Shown: positions 13,408 to 25,857, counted from the first letter of the stretch. The stretch is DNA of 64,000 nucleotides from Rhizophagus clarus (GCA_015698045.1 BLAL01000259.1:1-64000); one strand, 5' to 3'. Numbers and translations: made by a program. Notes: generated by a model from the sequence alone, not told the origin.

Positions 13408-13707
13408 TTAGTTAAACAAATTCAATTATAACTTGTGATAATAAACTATTTATTAATTTTAATCTTTTATAAAATAGTTTACTGCTACTGAGAACCTAAG
13501 AGCTCATATGAGCAACATTCCCACATCTAGCGATGTTAAATAGGTATGTATTATTTGTTATCTACATTTATTTTATTTCAAGATTTATTAACTATTCCTT
13601 TTTTTCTGTTTAGAAATTTTAAATTCGATTCCGACTAAATTGTCTTTCTCCTCAAGTTTCTTTATCCTTCAACCGCCCCACATATATCGGTTCCCACATA
13701 TAGAATT

Positions 13708-13830
13708 CTTTTATTATTTTTATTTTTATTTTATTTTTATTTTATTTTTATTTTATTTTTTTTTTTTATTTTTATTTTTTATTGTTATCGTATTATTATC
13801 GTTATTTTTATTATTCTTATTTGTCAAAGG
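13708..13830. repeat. Low-complexity (TTTTA)n tract
   Basis: T-rich pentamer and hexamer repeats (TTTTTATTTTTA) give a spurious Phe/Leu-rich open frame on the plus strand. There is no other feature. Confidence 0.7.
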
Positions 13831-15380
13831 GTTTTTTCTTTTTTTGAATAAATGTATTCTTCATTGGATTAAATGCTTTTTTGTTTACGCTTTTGACGTG
13901 AAATGTACTAAGTGAATTTCTTTAAAGGAATCGGCTACAGACTTTGATACGTTTACGCAAATTGAAATTGAGGAGTCTTTAAATAACTGCAAAAGTAGCA
14001 AAAACTACGCCAATTTTCCTGTTTTTCTAAATAACTTCGTTAAAATTAAATATACTGCGTCTCCCTGAATGAAAATAGCGTAAAAAAAATGTGGGAAAGA
14101 AAGAAATATCGAATAAATCAGGTATATTTGTGACGAATCGTATCCTACTTGTGGTATATTTTTTAGGTCCGACCTTCTTTCCTTCGTCTTTATTTTAGAA
14201 TAGATTATACATCAATATGTACGTATTTTAAGTTTTTAAACAAAATCCATTAGCGTTAGCAAAAGGTCCACACCAGCAACAAAACCATTTGCACTGTTAA
14301 TACATAAATTAGCACATGAAAAAAATTTTGTTAAAAAAAAGAGAGTTCACTCACGTGATCAAATTTTACGATCTCTCGTACAGTACAATTTATCTATTTA
14401 CCGAAGATTCTTCAATACGAGAGAAAAATTAATGACAGCCATCACATTTTGAAATATATTGGTGATTGAATTACAAACTGAATCAGTACACTTGTTATTG
14501 TGCTTAACACCAATTAAAACGATGTCTTGAATATATCAGGAATTTGTAGACCCTATTTGAAAGAAATCAACAAGTTATCATTAGGTCAAGTAGTTGTTTA
14601 CCACTAGATTTAATTCCATCGAGCACATTATTTCTAGTTCCATTAAAAAATGCTAAAAAGTGATGCTTGCATAACCCTTTCCCTTAGACCATGTACATTT
14701 CTAGCTCTTCGGTCAGTAATTGTGTTAGGATTTTTTGACGGTGTAGGATAATACAAAATCATAAGATAATATAACTTGTAAACCTAACTGATTTTGAATC
14801 CATGAATTAAAACAACAAAAAAGAGTAAGTAATGAGAGGAGTGTTTTCAAAGAAATTGTAAAGGAAGAAAGAAAAATGCTACAGAAACTAGCAGTGAACA
14901 TGAAAATCAGAAAATCAGAAAATAAATATAGAAAGGCAGTGCAAAAATAAGTACGTCAAGAAACAAACGAAAATGAAACAAAATGATAAAACGTTAATGA
15001 ATAAATACGTTAAAAACGAAAGCAGCAACAGATAGAAACAGAAAGAACTTACAAGGAGGAACAATATAAATAAAAAAATGATCAAAATATGAAATCGGAC
15101 TTCCATGTCAGATAACAATCAGCAGTGAGAAACAAATTTCTATCTTGCAAAAAAATAGATGACATAAGTTACAAATTTTATGCAACGTTTAATAACATTA
15201 TTATTTTTACATATTTGACAAATAAGATATAGCTGCTGCTCTTCGACATACTCCTCAAAAAATAGTTTCTAATAATACTTGTTTTCTCTTTTTTGCTTTT
15301 TATTAAACGGGTTTTCTATTTTTTGGAAGAGAATGCAAAAATATAAACATTAGAGTTGCAAACTTGTGCTCCGCTCAAGG

Positions 15381-15424
15381 TTACGACATATGACTTAACT
15401 AATTACGACATATGACTTAACTAG
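15381..15424. repeat. Two exact 22-bp tandem units
   Basis: TTACGACATATGACTTAACT plus two bases occurs twice head to tail, differing only in the last base. It is followed by TTACGTCACAGTTACGTCA. The TTACGTCA core resembles an ATF/CREB site. Confidence 0.7.
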
Positions 15425-15632
15425 TTACGTCACAGTTACGTCAATTAAGTTTGCTAAATTAAACATATTAAATTAATGGCGCAGTATGATAATAAAAATT
15501 GTATATATTAAAAAAATTAAGAAGGTTGCATTTTAACATAAATTTTTAAAATTAACTTTATTTATCGCATAGTCCTATAGGATTATGCTGATTTGATATT
15601 TTTCAATTATTATACAATATTGTTATTAATAT

Positions 15633-15820
15633 TGTTACGATCCAATCTACTGAGTTTTGAGAGCAAATATTAGGATTGTTATTTTCGATCAGCTGACAGA
15701 ATGTATAATTTTGATCACATGTCAGAATTGGTGGCCTAATCTCAATTCTAACTAAAGCTCTGCGACAACTAATAAAGAATCTGGTTTATTAGTTATTACA
15801 AATTTTTATTTGTTTTCACA
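15633..15820 (+). mobile_element. Possible small solo LTR (fossil)
   Basis: A TG...CA block starts TGTTACGATCC and ends TTTGTTTTCACA, with a TAATAAAG polyadenylation-like site near 15770. It stands alone between an AT-rich spacer and the condensin promoter. No target duplication or second LTR was seen, so this call rests only on form. Confidence 0.25.
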
Positions 15821-15949
15821 GTGTTTGAAATCACAAATTTTTAAAATTCCGCACATAACCAAAAAAAAAGCGCACATAAAATTTCGTATTTCTTTAAACT
15901 TACCACTATTAAACATTTACCATTTAAAAAACTGTGCACATAAAACCTC

Positions 15950-15978
15950 AAATCATGTGCGCACTCCGCACATGATTT
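15950..15978. repeat. Perfect 12-bp inverted repeat
   Basis: AAATCATGTGCG (15950-15961), a 5-nt spacer, and CGCACATGATTT (15967-15978) form a perfect hairpin. It lies about 195 bp upstream of the condensin start codon and could be a dimeric protein-binding site or an RNA stem. Confidence 0.75.
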
Positions 15979-16038
15979 AAAATCAGTCGATCGAGTCAGA
16001 CCGTCGCACAGATCAATAACAGTGATCTGTTTGTCCGC

Positions 16039-16143
16039 ACGCGTTACGTCACTGAAGTTCTGTGAACATGATAAAAAGTGTTGTGAAAAATTTTGTGAAA
16101 AAAATTTTTCGCTCTGATCAAGTTCCTCGAGATTATTACGCGT
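16039..16143 (+). promoter_or_regulatory. Two ACGCGT (MCB-type) boxes before the condensin gene
   Basis: ACGCGT occurs at 16039-16044 and 16138-16143, that is 134 and 35 bp before the ATG at 16173. The upstream box overlaps TTACGTCA, an ATF/CREB-like octamer. In yeasts ACGCGT is the MluI cell-cycle box bound by MBF and drives G1/S transcription. Function here is inferred only from motif and place. The hexamer also occurs about ten times elsewhere in the window, some of them inside exons. Confidence 0.4.
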
Positions 16144-16172
16144 ATTATTTATTCAACTGAACTTACAAAAAA

Positions 16173-19100
16173 ATGATCCGGGAAAATCCTTTATCGTATA
16201 TACGACAATTTGTTCCGCGAGTTTTTCAAGACGTTCAAATAACTGCTTCGAACCATCGGAAAAACGCTGTAGCGCTACGAAAATTCCAGACGAAATGCTT
16301 GAATTATAATGATTGTGGAGAAAACGAATTTAATAAAGAGTTTGTTAAAAATGTGAATATTATTTTACCAGTAAAAAAAGGACAAGCGAATGTAGAACGT
16401 ATTATTAACTTTATAGCTACATTTATAAAATATTGTTATGAAGAAGGTATTTTAAAAAAAATTTATATAATGTAAATATTAATTGATTATATCTAATGAT
16501 TTTTTATTTGTTGTAAAGAAAATCATACTATGAATGATGGAAACACATTATCGTCCCGATTTACAGAATTTTTGCTTAGGCATTTTCTGAAAGGAATTGA
16601 AGCAAGAGACAAAAATATAAGGTTACGCGTTTGTCAACTCATTGGTATTGTAATTAGTTCAAGCGAAACAATTGAGTGAGTAAAAAATTTTTTGAATAAT
16701 TTTCATTTATTATGAAATGTTTTAACGAGAAATCTATTGTAGTGATGATGATTTGCGTGAGCATCTGAGGGATGAGTTGACTAAACGACTATTAGACAAG
16801 GAACATTCTGTTCGTGTCAAAGCAGTGGAAGCATGTTCCAAGTTACAAGTAAGATAAATTATCATCAAGTGTTATTTACGTCATTGTAGGTAATTAAATC
16901 GATTATATCTAATTTTGGCTAGAGCGAAGGGGGGGATATTATCGAAAAATTACTTAGAATAATGCAAAATGATCCTATCGCGTAAATATAATATTTTTTA
17001 TGTATTAATATTGTTCATACTTAGCTTTATAATTATGTTATTCTATTTATTATTAGAGATGTTCGACGTGCTGTCTTATTAAATATTGAATTTAAGGAGG
17101 AAACTATTTCTCACATATTTGTTCGAGCAAGAGATGTTGATGCAGATATTCGTCGTGATGTCTACGTGAGATCATCAGGAGAAATACGCGATTTTCGTGT
17201 TTTATCTATTGAAACCCGAGAAATGTTGTTAAGATATGGCCTTACAGATAGGTAAATATATATATTTCAATTTGGAATAAGCAAATAATTTTTAAATTAC
17301 TATTTTTCATATAGGGAATCTCAAGTTAGTAAAGCTTGTTCAAACCTTCTTTCCCAAAATTGGATAAAGCATGCAAATAATGATCTGTTAGAGGTAATCT
17401 CTATAATTCAATTAGATAGTTAATATATGTCACATTATTTAATTGTTTTTCTTTTTTTTAGTTACTTGCAGGAATTGACGTTGTAGGAAGTAATGTTGCA
17501 CAGGATGCCCTTTTGACAATTTTTATGAAACGTCCAGATATTGTACAAACGTTGAAATTTGATGGTTAGACCCTTTTATAAAAATTTTTAAAGATTTTCC
17601 TCAGAAAGTTATCATAATTTAATGGGTTGACCTTTGTTTTAATAGAATCATTTTGGGAAAATTTAACTGTCGAATCCGTTTTTCTTGCACAAGTGTTTTG
17701 TGAATTCAATAAAGAAGTACGACATTATTTGAGGTTTCTTTTATTTAATAGGCTACAGTATATTTATTGTATTGCTTTTATTAGTACAGTAATAAGCTTG
17801 ATGAGGTTTTGCCAGATGTTACGACATTTGCCTTATATATCCAAAAATATATCAATTTAATGAAAAAAACAACATTAAAAGTTGATTTGGTAGAGTGTGA
17901 GTTTATTTTTGGCCAACTGCTCATAATTTCAAAGTTCCTGGATTATGGGGATGAAGTTGGAAGACGGTCAATGTTTACCCTTCTTCGTAAATATTTTACC
18001 TTTTTTTTTCTCTCTCAAAAATTTTAAACAGTTTAATAATAACACATAATTTTTAGGAGAAATTCTTACGTTTGATCATGCCCCAATTAGTCATATTGGA
18101 AGCATCGTAGAAATTATGAAAAGACTTTCAATTGATGAACGAGATTTTGTTCGGTTGTGTATCATTATTTATAGTGATTAAATGTGATTAAATCCGTTTA
18201 ATTATTTTGCGTATATGTTAACCATGTGAAATTTTTAGTTTCATGACTGAAATCTTAAGTGATATTCGTTCTGATGCGGCCGATGTTGATGCTGGTGACG
18301 AAACTGATAGCCATGATTCTACTCTTATTGAAGGAGAAAGTGATCAATTGAGTTTTCAGGTTTGATCGTGAAATGCTATATAAATTCAGATAAATAATCA
18401 TTATTAATAAAATTTGCTTAATATTTAGATTGAAAATGAACTTTCCGTCGCCATATCTAATCTTAATATAAGATCTGTAACTTCCGATCCGACCTTGATA
18501 ACTAATGTAAAGTGTCTGAGCATCGCGCGCTATATACTTGAAAGTAGCGAAGGGGTAGGTTAAAACAGATTTCGCTATTTTTTGGTTTAATTACGAAAAT
18601 TAAAGTATTTTCTTATTCTTTCTTAAAGCGTTTACGTAATAATCCCCCCATGCAAGATCTTTTGAACGGGTTTATAAAACCCAATTTACAAAGTCGTGAA
18701 CCATTGTTACGTGAGCTTAGTATTCATTGTCTTGGATTAAGTTGTTTACTTGACCAGGTGAGCGAAGTAATTAACATTTTGTATATGCCCAATAATTAAT
18801 TCTTTTATTTTTTATTTTATTTTATTTTTTTTTGTAGCAATTAACTGACGAAAATCTTGTTCTTTTCATACGTTGTGCGAAACATGAAGTTCCGGGATTG
18901 CAAAATAAAGCCATTATGGTATTGTGAATTTTAGCTTATATTAAAATATTTTAAATAATTTTAACTATTCACAAATATTAATTCTTACATGCTTTCATAG
19001 GCGATATTCGACATTTTAATGCTGTATGGTTATTCGTTTGTTGTTGAAAATATTACTCAGGTATGGTAAAATATTTACTTATAACACGCATATATCTTTT

Positions 19101-20442
19101 AACGAAGTTTAATGGGTTATTGATTTGTAGGGTAGTCAAATATTAGATTTATTATATGGGTGTCTTCATCAAGAAAATCCACTGGTTCAAGCAACTACAG
19201 TCCAAGGCATAGCCAAACTTATGCTTTCTAAAATGATATATGATAAAGATGTTAGTATTCTCATGATTTTTTCTTTCACAGATTCAAATATTTTTAATCA
19301 TCTAATTCATTTAAATTTAGGTATTAAAAGAACTTGTGGCATTATATTTTGATGCTGAAACTGAAACTAATATTCGATTACGACAATGTTTATGTTACTT
19401 CTTTCCTGCTTATTGTCATTCATCGGTTGAGAATCAACGTTTGATGTTACAAGTATTTTTTTTTTAATTTTTTTTTTTATTTATATATATTATTTACAAG
19501 AAATAAAGCAATTATTTAATTTATTATAAATAGATATGTGTTCCGTCTTTAGTAAATTTGATGGATGAATATAGACAACCAAATAGTAACAAGATGGTAC
19601 CACCTTTACAAATAGCGCAACAATTAATTGATTGGGTGGATCCTTCTAAAGTTGTGTAAGTGAAATTTAAATTTTTGTTTAAGGTTCAATGCCAATATTT
19701 TAATAATCATGTTTTTTGCGTTAAAGAAAATCGGAACAAAATGAAGAAACTAGAGATTATGGTGCACATGCTGAAATTGCCATCGATATTATTAAAGAAC
19801 TTTTTATAGAAACGAACAGTAAGTGCAAAAAGTCTTTTTTTTATTAAATATAGTAACTTTTAGTTATTTAACGAAATTGTCATTTTTTTTATAGAGGAAT
19901 TGAGGAAATTTTACTGTCAAGTTCTTAATAGACTAAATATTGATGAGTCCGCTGGTACTACACGATTTAAGAAACTAACTTTGCTTACCGGCAATTTAAA
20001 AACGGTATATAAATTATCATAATTCTATAATTTTGCTATGTTCTTATTTAATAATTTTTTTTTTATTCATAGAAAAAACCGTTTGCTGACGCAGTTTCTA
20101 GAAATGCGTTCAAAAGATTTGAAGATTCTTTACTTCGTTATTATGGTGAAGCACCTGAACCCTTAGACGATAACGAACTTGAACAAATAAAAGACATTTT
20201 AGATTTTATAAGAAACATTCAAGAAGGTAAAGTAAATTTCTACCTATTGTTAATTTAAAAGATAAATGTTCATTAGTGATTTATTTTATTAGAGGTTCCA
20301 TCCGGACGTACTAGTGTTAATAGATTAAGGTAAGTTATATGCGCAATTTCTATAGGATTTTCAAATTTAATTCCAATAATAATATTATTTCAAATTATTA
20401 AGTACTAGAAGTAGATCCGAATCGGTCACGAATTTTGAATGA
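16173..20442 (+). CDS. YCG1: Condensin complex subunit 3 (CAP-G/Ycg1/Cnd3), 23 exons
   Basis: This is the HEAT-repeat kleisin-binding subunit of condensin, which compacts chromosomes in the nucleus. Spliced reading gives about 888 residues (yeast and human proteins are about 1000). Exons: 16173-16446, 16519-16675, 16743-16848, 16923-16981, 17057-17251, 17315-17393, 17462-17564, 17646-17716, 17785-17986, 18057-18153, 18239-18359, 18429-18554, 18629-18757, 18838-18918, 19001-19060, 19131-19250, 19321-19452, 19534-19655, 19727-19818, 19895-20004, 20073-20226, 20293-20329, 20403-20442. All junctions are GT-AG and keep frame. Family marks are NIRLRVCQLIG, SVRVKAVEACSKLQ, DPIADVRRAVLLNI, FLDYGDEVGRRSMFTLL and LRELSIHCLGLSCLLDQ. 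The end is predicted from an intron that leads to STRSRSESVTNFE and a stop. It looks intact. An acidic stretch near residues 455-485 interrupts the HEAT array. Confidence 0.93.
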
Positions 20443-20956
20443 GTATCTAAATGACAAATTGAATTAAAAATCAATAACCTAAAAGACATAATAGATCTAA
20501 ATTTTATAATATATGATATATAGTATAAATTTGGTCGAGTAGACAAAAATACTGACAAAAAAATAAACAAAAACAATAACTATTGGTTAGTTAACAGTTT
20601 ATCGTGAGCAATCAATAATCTGCTCAAAATTGAACTTTAATCACAAGTTTTTAATTTTCGTGATCAAAACAGTATTCGACTAATTCTGAAGTAGACCATT
20701 ATGGTATACATGTACGATAAAAATTATACACACAAAACAAAAATTCCGCATACAAACTAATTTATTATACTATTTATTAATAAAGTATTTGCTATGTAAA
20801 AATATGTATCATTAATCTTGGAGAAATTGCTAAGTTAAAATTGAAACATTTGACTATTGTAAAACTCCTAACAGTGAAGAAATGATTTGTGACTTAATCG
20901 GCAATTTAATCATCTTTTTTGGTCGCTAAAATGAGAACAATTACTTTATAATATCA
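20443..20956. other. Spacer between convergent condensin and Crinkler-type genes
   Basis: AT-rich, with no coding signal. It must hold the condensin polyadenylation site; an AATAAA-like site (AAATAAAC) lies near 20558. Confidence 0.5.
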
Positions 20957-23670
20957 TCATTCCTCCATATCGTCCATGTCTTCCTCCATATCGACGATTT
21001 CTTCCTCTATATCGATTTCATTTTTATTCACACGTTTCACTGCATTCGATACATCAATTCCAAGACTTGAGAAGCGTTAGAAGAATCGATTATAATTAAC
21101 AGTTCATTCACTAGACAGATTAATGAAGACGCGATTAAAATTGACAAGCAGGTAAAATTATAGGAAAGAAGTAAATACCTTCTGCAGTTCCCGGATTGCA
21201 TATGTAGTGACTGCTTTTCTTATCAAATTCAGCAGGATAAACTACCAAAAAACGGATCCATGAGAGACCATGCTCGTGTGCCTTATGATATTTAGTTCTT
21301 AAGCAGTTAATCACTTTTTCTTTCAGTTCAATTTTCAATTGAGGTGTTTTTTTTTTTCTGAGGGTAAAAATGGCATTTTCGGAAGGGCTGTTTTTCCACA
21401 GTTTTGCCTGGAGAAAGATGGGAACCTCAACAATTCCACCAGGAGCTTCGAATTCAATTGTGTATACCAAATCTGGCCCGGCATCTTTCTCTGGCATAAA
21501 GAATGCTGTAAATGGATCATCAAGATATTTGTGTAGATTAAATTTCGTCATTTCACCCTTTGAGTAAAGTTTGGTTGAATAATTGTCATGAAGGGTACGA
21601 ATAGTTGATTTACAAGAGAGTAAACTTAGCTTATCAATATTCTTAATGTCAGCAAAGAGAGGATGCTCCTTGCAAATCTTTTCATTGAAAATTTTTTCAA
21701 GTACAATAAGCAAGTAAGGCTCAAAATGAAAACCCGCACATGATGCATTATAATATACTGAACATAGATTTTGCAAAAGCTTTTTCTCAATTTCATTACA
21801 ATCAGAACAATCTTTCTCAAGATATTCTTTAAATGCCAAAAAGGGAATCATTTCTGTTATTGCGTTTCAATATCATCCTTTTGAAAAATCACTCTATTAG
21901 ATGCTATGCGTTTGAAATTACAAAGCTGAGCAAATCCATATTCTACCATTTCAATAACTCCTCCTCCTCTTACTGTTATTGTAGAAGTAGAAAGCATGCC
22001 AAAAATCACGATATCCATTACTTTGTCCTATACTGCTGCCTTACTACGCAGTTTAGGGAAATAATAGTCCCTAAAGTTTGAAATTATGTAATTCACCGCA
22101 TTGCGTTTCCACATCTCCACATGTTCATTCACATTGTGAGACATTGAGGATTTATCTAATAAAGATTGCTCTATAAAATGAACTGTAAATCGTCAGCGAT
22201 CCCGAAGAACGTCAAAGGTGCTTTTCATTGATTCATCATCTAGCGGTAAAAACGTTGAATATATTTGCTCATCTCACTATTTTCGTCAAACCCATCGTGT
22301 ATGCCAAAAAAACCCCCCATATGTGGGACCATTACATTTAGCAATAGAAGAAGTAGTATAATCCTTAATGTCATCAAAGCTCATTTCTATTTCTGATAGT
22401 ATAAGCATAACTTTGATGTGGTAAGTCTGAGTACTGTCTGAAACAAGATAGCAAAGAATGATCGTAACGAAACTCCAGAATTTCCTGAGAGAAACATGTT
22501 CTGGTATAACTTGATAGACGATTGTGATTCATCGATTGCAATTGGTAATTTCACTTGCCTAGGGACAAACCCTCTAAATTCCATGATAAATTCAGCGATA
22601 AGTTCATCGTGATAATTTGAATTTAAATCGTGAAAATCTCATGCAATGGAAACCCAGAAGTCGCCTTCATCATCTTCATAAATTCGCGATGGTAAAAGTT
22701 GTGTTAGAAACCATTGCTTTGGTGTAAAATTTGTAAAATTGTTGTCTCTATAGAACTTTAAAAGGTTGGCATTCGTTTGTATTTGTCCATGTCACAATCT
22801 TGGCTTGCAATGATTCTTTATTCTTCTTACTTAGAAGTGCCCATTAAGAAGAGCCAATGGTTTTTCATAATCTTATTACATAGTGCAGATAATGTATTTT
22901 TAGGATGCAACCTTTTTCATTGTCAGAGTCCGGTAATGAATGCAAAATAAACGAAGGTCTTTCATTAATCACAGGAATTCCGGATGTATTAATACTATTC
23001 TCATATATGTGGTTTGAAACTCTAAATTCTTCCAGTTTGATCTTTTTACTGAGTTTGTCTTTCAATTTTGTCCAGCGAGACTCTGCCTTTTTCAATATTT
23101 CCTCCTTGTTTTCAAAATCTTTTGATAAAAATAAAACTTTATCAGAAAGTTTTTTGACATCGTTCCAAACCAATAGATACTAGAAATTATTTGACTATGG
23201 ATACTATACCTTGCCGGAAAGGATCCAAAAGAAAAGAGATCAGATCAAATTCAATATTTCGTTACCACAAATTTCTTGTTCGAGAGGTAAAACATTTGGA
23301 GATTCTTACCAGTGATGGCGGGCACTTGCACGATGATGTGAATTGCATCAATAAAATCATTCTCTGTAAAATATTCGCTAAAAAAGCCTCAAGGATCCAT
23401 AAGAACACCTCCAAGATTTGCTTTAATGTGATTTTTGGTAGAATTCATCAAGTTTATCACTAATTTTGGCAAAGATAAAAGAACTTGACATGTGGCACAT
23501 GAAATTCACCCAGTTCTATTTTAGCATTTACATTGCCTATAGGAAGAATAACCTTGTTGTATCATCTTTGCAAATATTAATCAAGAAAGTCTTATCGGAC
23601 TTCTTGCCTAGAAGTAAACAATTTAAGGAAAATGAAAATGACAAGAACATATTTTATTTGTAGATATATA
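20957..23670 (-). pseudogene. Crinkler (CRN)-type effector fossil with PD-(D/E)XK-like C-terminal part
   Basis: The minus strand carries parts of one CRN-like effector gene in the usual order. A remnant of the N-terminal ubiquitin-like Crinkler domain lies at about 23670-23290, ending in AIHIIVQVPAITG. A charged helical linker follows at about 23170-22900. A middle region of NTPase type extends to about 21860. A long, still open C-terminal part (21851-21135) contains GPDLVYTIEFE followed by FLQAKLW, which resembles the D...(E/Q)xK pattern of restriction-endonuclease-like folds. An acidic tail ends near 20957. CRN proteins are intracellular or host-directed effectors expanded in Glomeromycotina and oomycetes. 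The copy is broken, with at least several breaks in the N-terminal two thirds. The well preserved C-terminal part suggests moderate age. Confidence 0.6.
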
Positions 23671-23679
23671 CGTATTACA

Positions 23680-24291
23680 TAATTTAGTTGAAGCAACTTG
23701 AGAAAATTTGAGGTATATATATCACTTGTAAAAACCTTTCTGGATACATAAAATAGACTCAAAATTTATCAGTGAGAAATGATTGATATGATTTACATGA
23801 AAATTTCTCATTGAGTAATTTTTATCAATTTTTCGGTAGTACAGTTGTCTAAATCAGGCCCTTGTGTTCTATAAAATTATGGTTTGAAGATCGCACCATT
23901 TGAAGCATTAGTAGAGTCAATCCAAACAGAATGGTTTGATTTCTGTTATTTGAAAAGTTCTTGCTTTGTGCGAAATGACTTTTTTCTCAAGTCTATTTCT
24001 ATAACTTATAACTCATATTATTATTAGGTATTTTTTTATCCTTTTTTTTTTTTTGTTGTCTTTTTTTTTACTAAAAATACAACTAAAATACGCGGTGTTT
24101 TTACGCGTTTTCTTCAGTTTTTTATTGGCCAGAACGTGGGATTTATCATTTATTTAATTAATTCTCTCAAAAATAGAATCTACTAAATTTGTAATATTGT
24201 TTATATGACGCAACGAATTTCCTCTTATAATTAATTAATTATTCTTTCTTATCATTGATTTCTTCTTACCTTCACCGAAACATACTGCAAA
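23680..24291. other. Spacer and upstream region of the coiled-coil gene
   Basis: No gene is seen. An ACGCGT box lies at 24103-24108, 184 bp before the next ATG, and a long T tract lies at about 24040-24070. No TATA box is obvious. Confidence 0.45.
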
Positions 24292-25857
24292 ATGCCACAT
24301 TATTCAACTTCTAGTCGTGTGCAATATCCAGATTTTGAAACGTTAAAAGTTTCTTCAATAAAAAGAACGATACCACTACCCAAAACTTTAAACATGAATG
24401 AGAACGCATATGGTTCAAGCAAACCTCAACAACTTCCGAATGATAATCATGCAACGTCGCAAACGCTAAATTTAAACCAGTCTAAGGTTAACCAAATAAA
24501 ACAAACTAATTCACTATCCGCGGCTCCGAATGTTGATGGAAATAAGACTTTGAAGGGGGATGTAGAGGTTCATCGTGCCTCCGCTAAAAGACCAGCTAGC
24601 AAGTCTACGAAATATAGCCATGTAAAGAGCCGCTACTCGATAATACCCACGGCTAATAAAGCTCCACATTCAAAGGTAGAAGTTTATCATGGTCCAACAT
24701 TAGTCTCTACAAAAAGAAAAAACGAAGATACCCCGACTGGCCGAAATGTTCGAAGTCGGATAACTTATGATTTTAATAAGAATGGAAATAAGACTGTGAA
24801 TTATCATGACTCGGATGCGAAACCTGCGAGCAAGCATCAACAACCTCTAAACGACCAGAAAACGAAAGCAATATCATATTCTAAGGTTAGCAAAACGAAT
24901 ACACTATCCGTAGCTCCGAATATTGCTCACCCGACTGCAAAAATGAACGTAAAGGTTCATGGTTCATCTACAAGCATGATTCGAAAGCCTACGAATTATA
25001 GTCATAATAAGAGACGTTACACACCGACGTCAAATTTCAGTCAGAGAATGAAAACAACTCCATATCTTAAGGTTAACCAAACGAATATGATATCCGTGGC
25101 TCCTCCGAAGGACGTAGAAGTTCATCGTGGCTCAGCTGCGAGCAAGATTCGGCAACCTGCAAAATATAGTAATATTAAGGGCCACTACTCGCAACTTTTT
25201 AATATTGGTCAGAGAATAAAAACGGTTCCTCTCAAGGCTACTCAAATGAATAAAACGACAACATTCACGGCTAACAAAACTATGAATGTCGTTCATCAAG
25301 AAAAGTCAGTATCTTCTAACGAAAGAACGAAGGGAGTTACTTCAACTGGCAGACATAGCGCAACTCAAACTGACGAACTTGGTAATTTCAATAATTTATG
25401 CTATCAAATTTCCCACCTGCAAGCTGATCTTAGCGTAGCTCAAACCGCAAAAGCTGTTGCTGTTGCGGACAGAACTTCGCTCGAGGTTGAAGAAGAACGT
25501 CTTAAAATTGAGTATAATACAAAATTCGCAAAAATATGTCAGTTAGAACATGATTTAGCATGTGAGCATTTTAATGCAACAAATTTACTTGATCAACTTG
25601 AAAATAAACGTTCAGAGTACTCATTGTTGGTTCAGGAGAAGGATGATTTGATAAAAAACCAAGCAAAATTTGAAGAACTAATTAACAAGGCTGATCAAGA
25701 ACTTGATGAATTGGCCGAACTTTTGACTAATTGTGACGCACAACTTAAAGACGTCACAAAGTTACTTGACGAGAAAGTCCACATCAATGCAGCTTTAAAA
25801 TCATCTGTGGATGAATTGAAAAAAAAGATCGGAGATTTTCAACATTGTAAAAAGTGA
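24292..25857 (+). CDS. Intronless 521-residue protein with degenerate repeats and C-terminal coiled coil
   Basis: I do not recognise the family. The single open frame starts at ATG 24292 and stops at 25855-25857. Residues 1-350 are basic and Ser/Thr/Asn-rich, and show about four degenerate units. Each contains a K(V/A)xQxN..SVAP-like string followed by (V/E)VHxxS and KYSxxKxRYS blocks. Residues about 356-521 form a long heptad-rich coiled coil (QISHLQADL..., LLDQLENKRSEYSLL, ELDELAELL), so it probably dimerises as a scaffold or cytoskeletal-type protein. There is no signal peptide or membrane segment. The lack of introns contrasts with the 23-exon neighbour and may reflect retroposition. An ACGCGT box lies upstream. 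An AATAAA and A tract follow. The reading frame is intact. Confidence 0.75.
   Translation: MPHYSTSSRVQYPDFETLKVSSIKRTIPLPKTLNMNENAYGSSKPQQLPNDNHATSQTLNLNQSKVNQIKQTNSLSAAPNVDGNKTLKGDVEVHRASAKRPASKSTKYSHVKSRYSIIPTANKAPHSKVEVYHGPTLVSTKRKNEDTPTGRNVRSRITYDFNKNGNKTVNYHDSDAKPASKHQQPLNDQKTKAISYSKVSKTNTLSVAPNIAHPTAKMNVKVHGSSTSMIRKPTNYSHNKRRYTPTSNFSQRMKTTPYLKVNQTNMISVAPPKDVEVHRGSAASKIRQPAKYSNIKGHYSQLFNIGQRIKTVPLKATQMNKTTTFTANKTMNVVHQEKSVSSNERTKGVTSTGRHSATQTDELGNFNNLCYQISHLQADLSVAQTAKAVAVADRTSLEVEEERLKIEYNTKFAKICQLEHDLACEHFNATNLLDQLENKRSEYSLLVQEKDDLIKNQAKFEELINKADQELDELAELLTNCDAQLKDVTKLLDEKVHINAALKSSVDELKKKIGDFQHCKK

Larger units (their letters stand above)
11490..15620. other. Stretch without a recognisable gene
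   Basis: Apart from low-complexity runs, nothing could be identified. Short open frames at 12692-12880, 13640-13915 and 14915-15118 are hydrophobic or low-complexity translations of T-rich or A-rich sequence and have no family features. Confidence 0.5.

Noticed and set aside
13640-13915. 91-codon hydrophobic open frame
   Set aside because: It is a translation of a (TTTTA)n tract; no signal peptide or family pattern.
14915-15118. 67-codon hydrophobic minus-strand frame
   Set aside because: Translation of A-rich low-complexity sequence on the opposite strand.
15470-15510. tRNA A-box-like string TGGCGCAGTATG
   Set aside because: No B box or cloverleaf follows; no tRNA was found anywhere in the window by eye.
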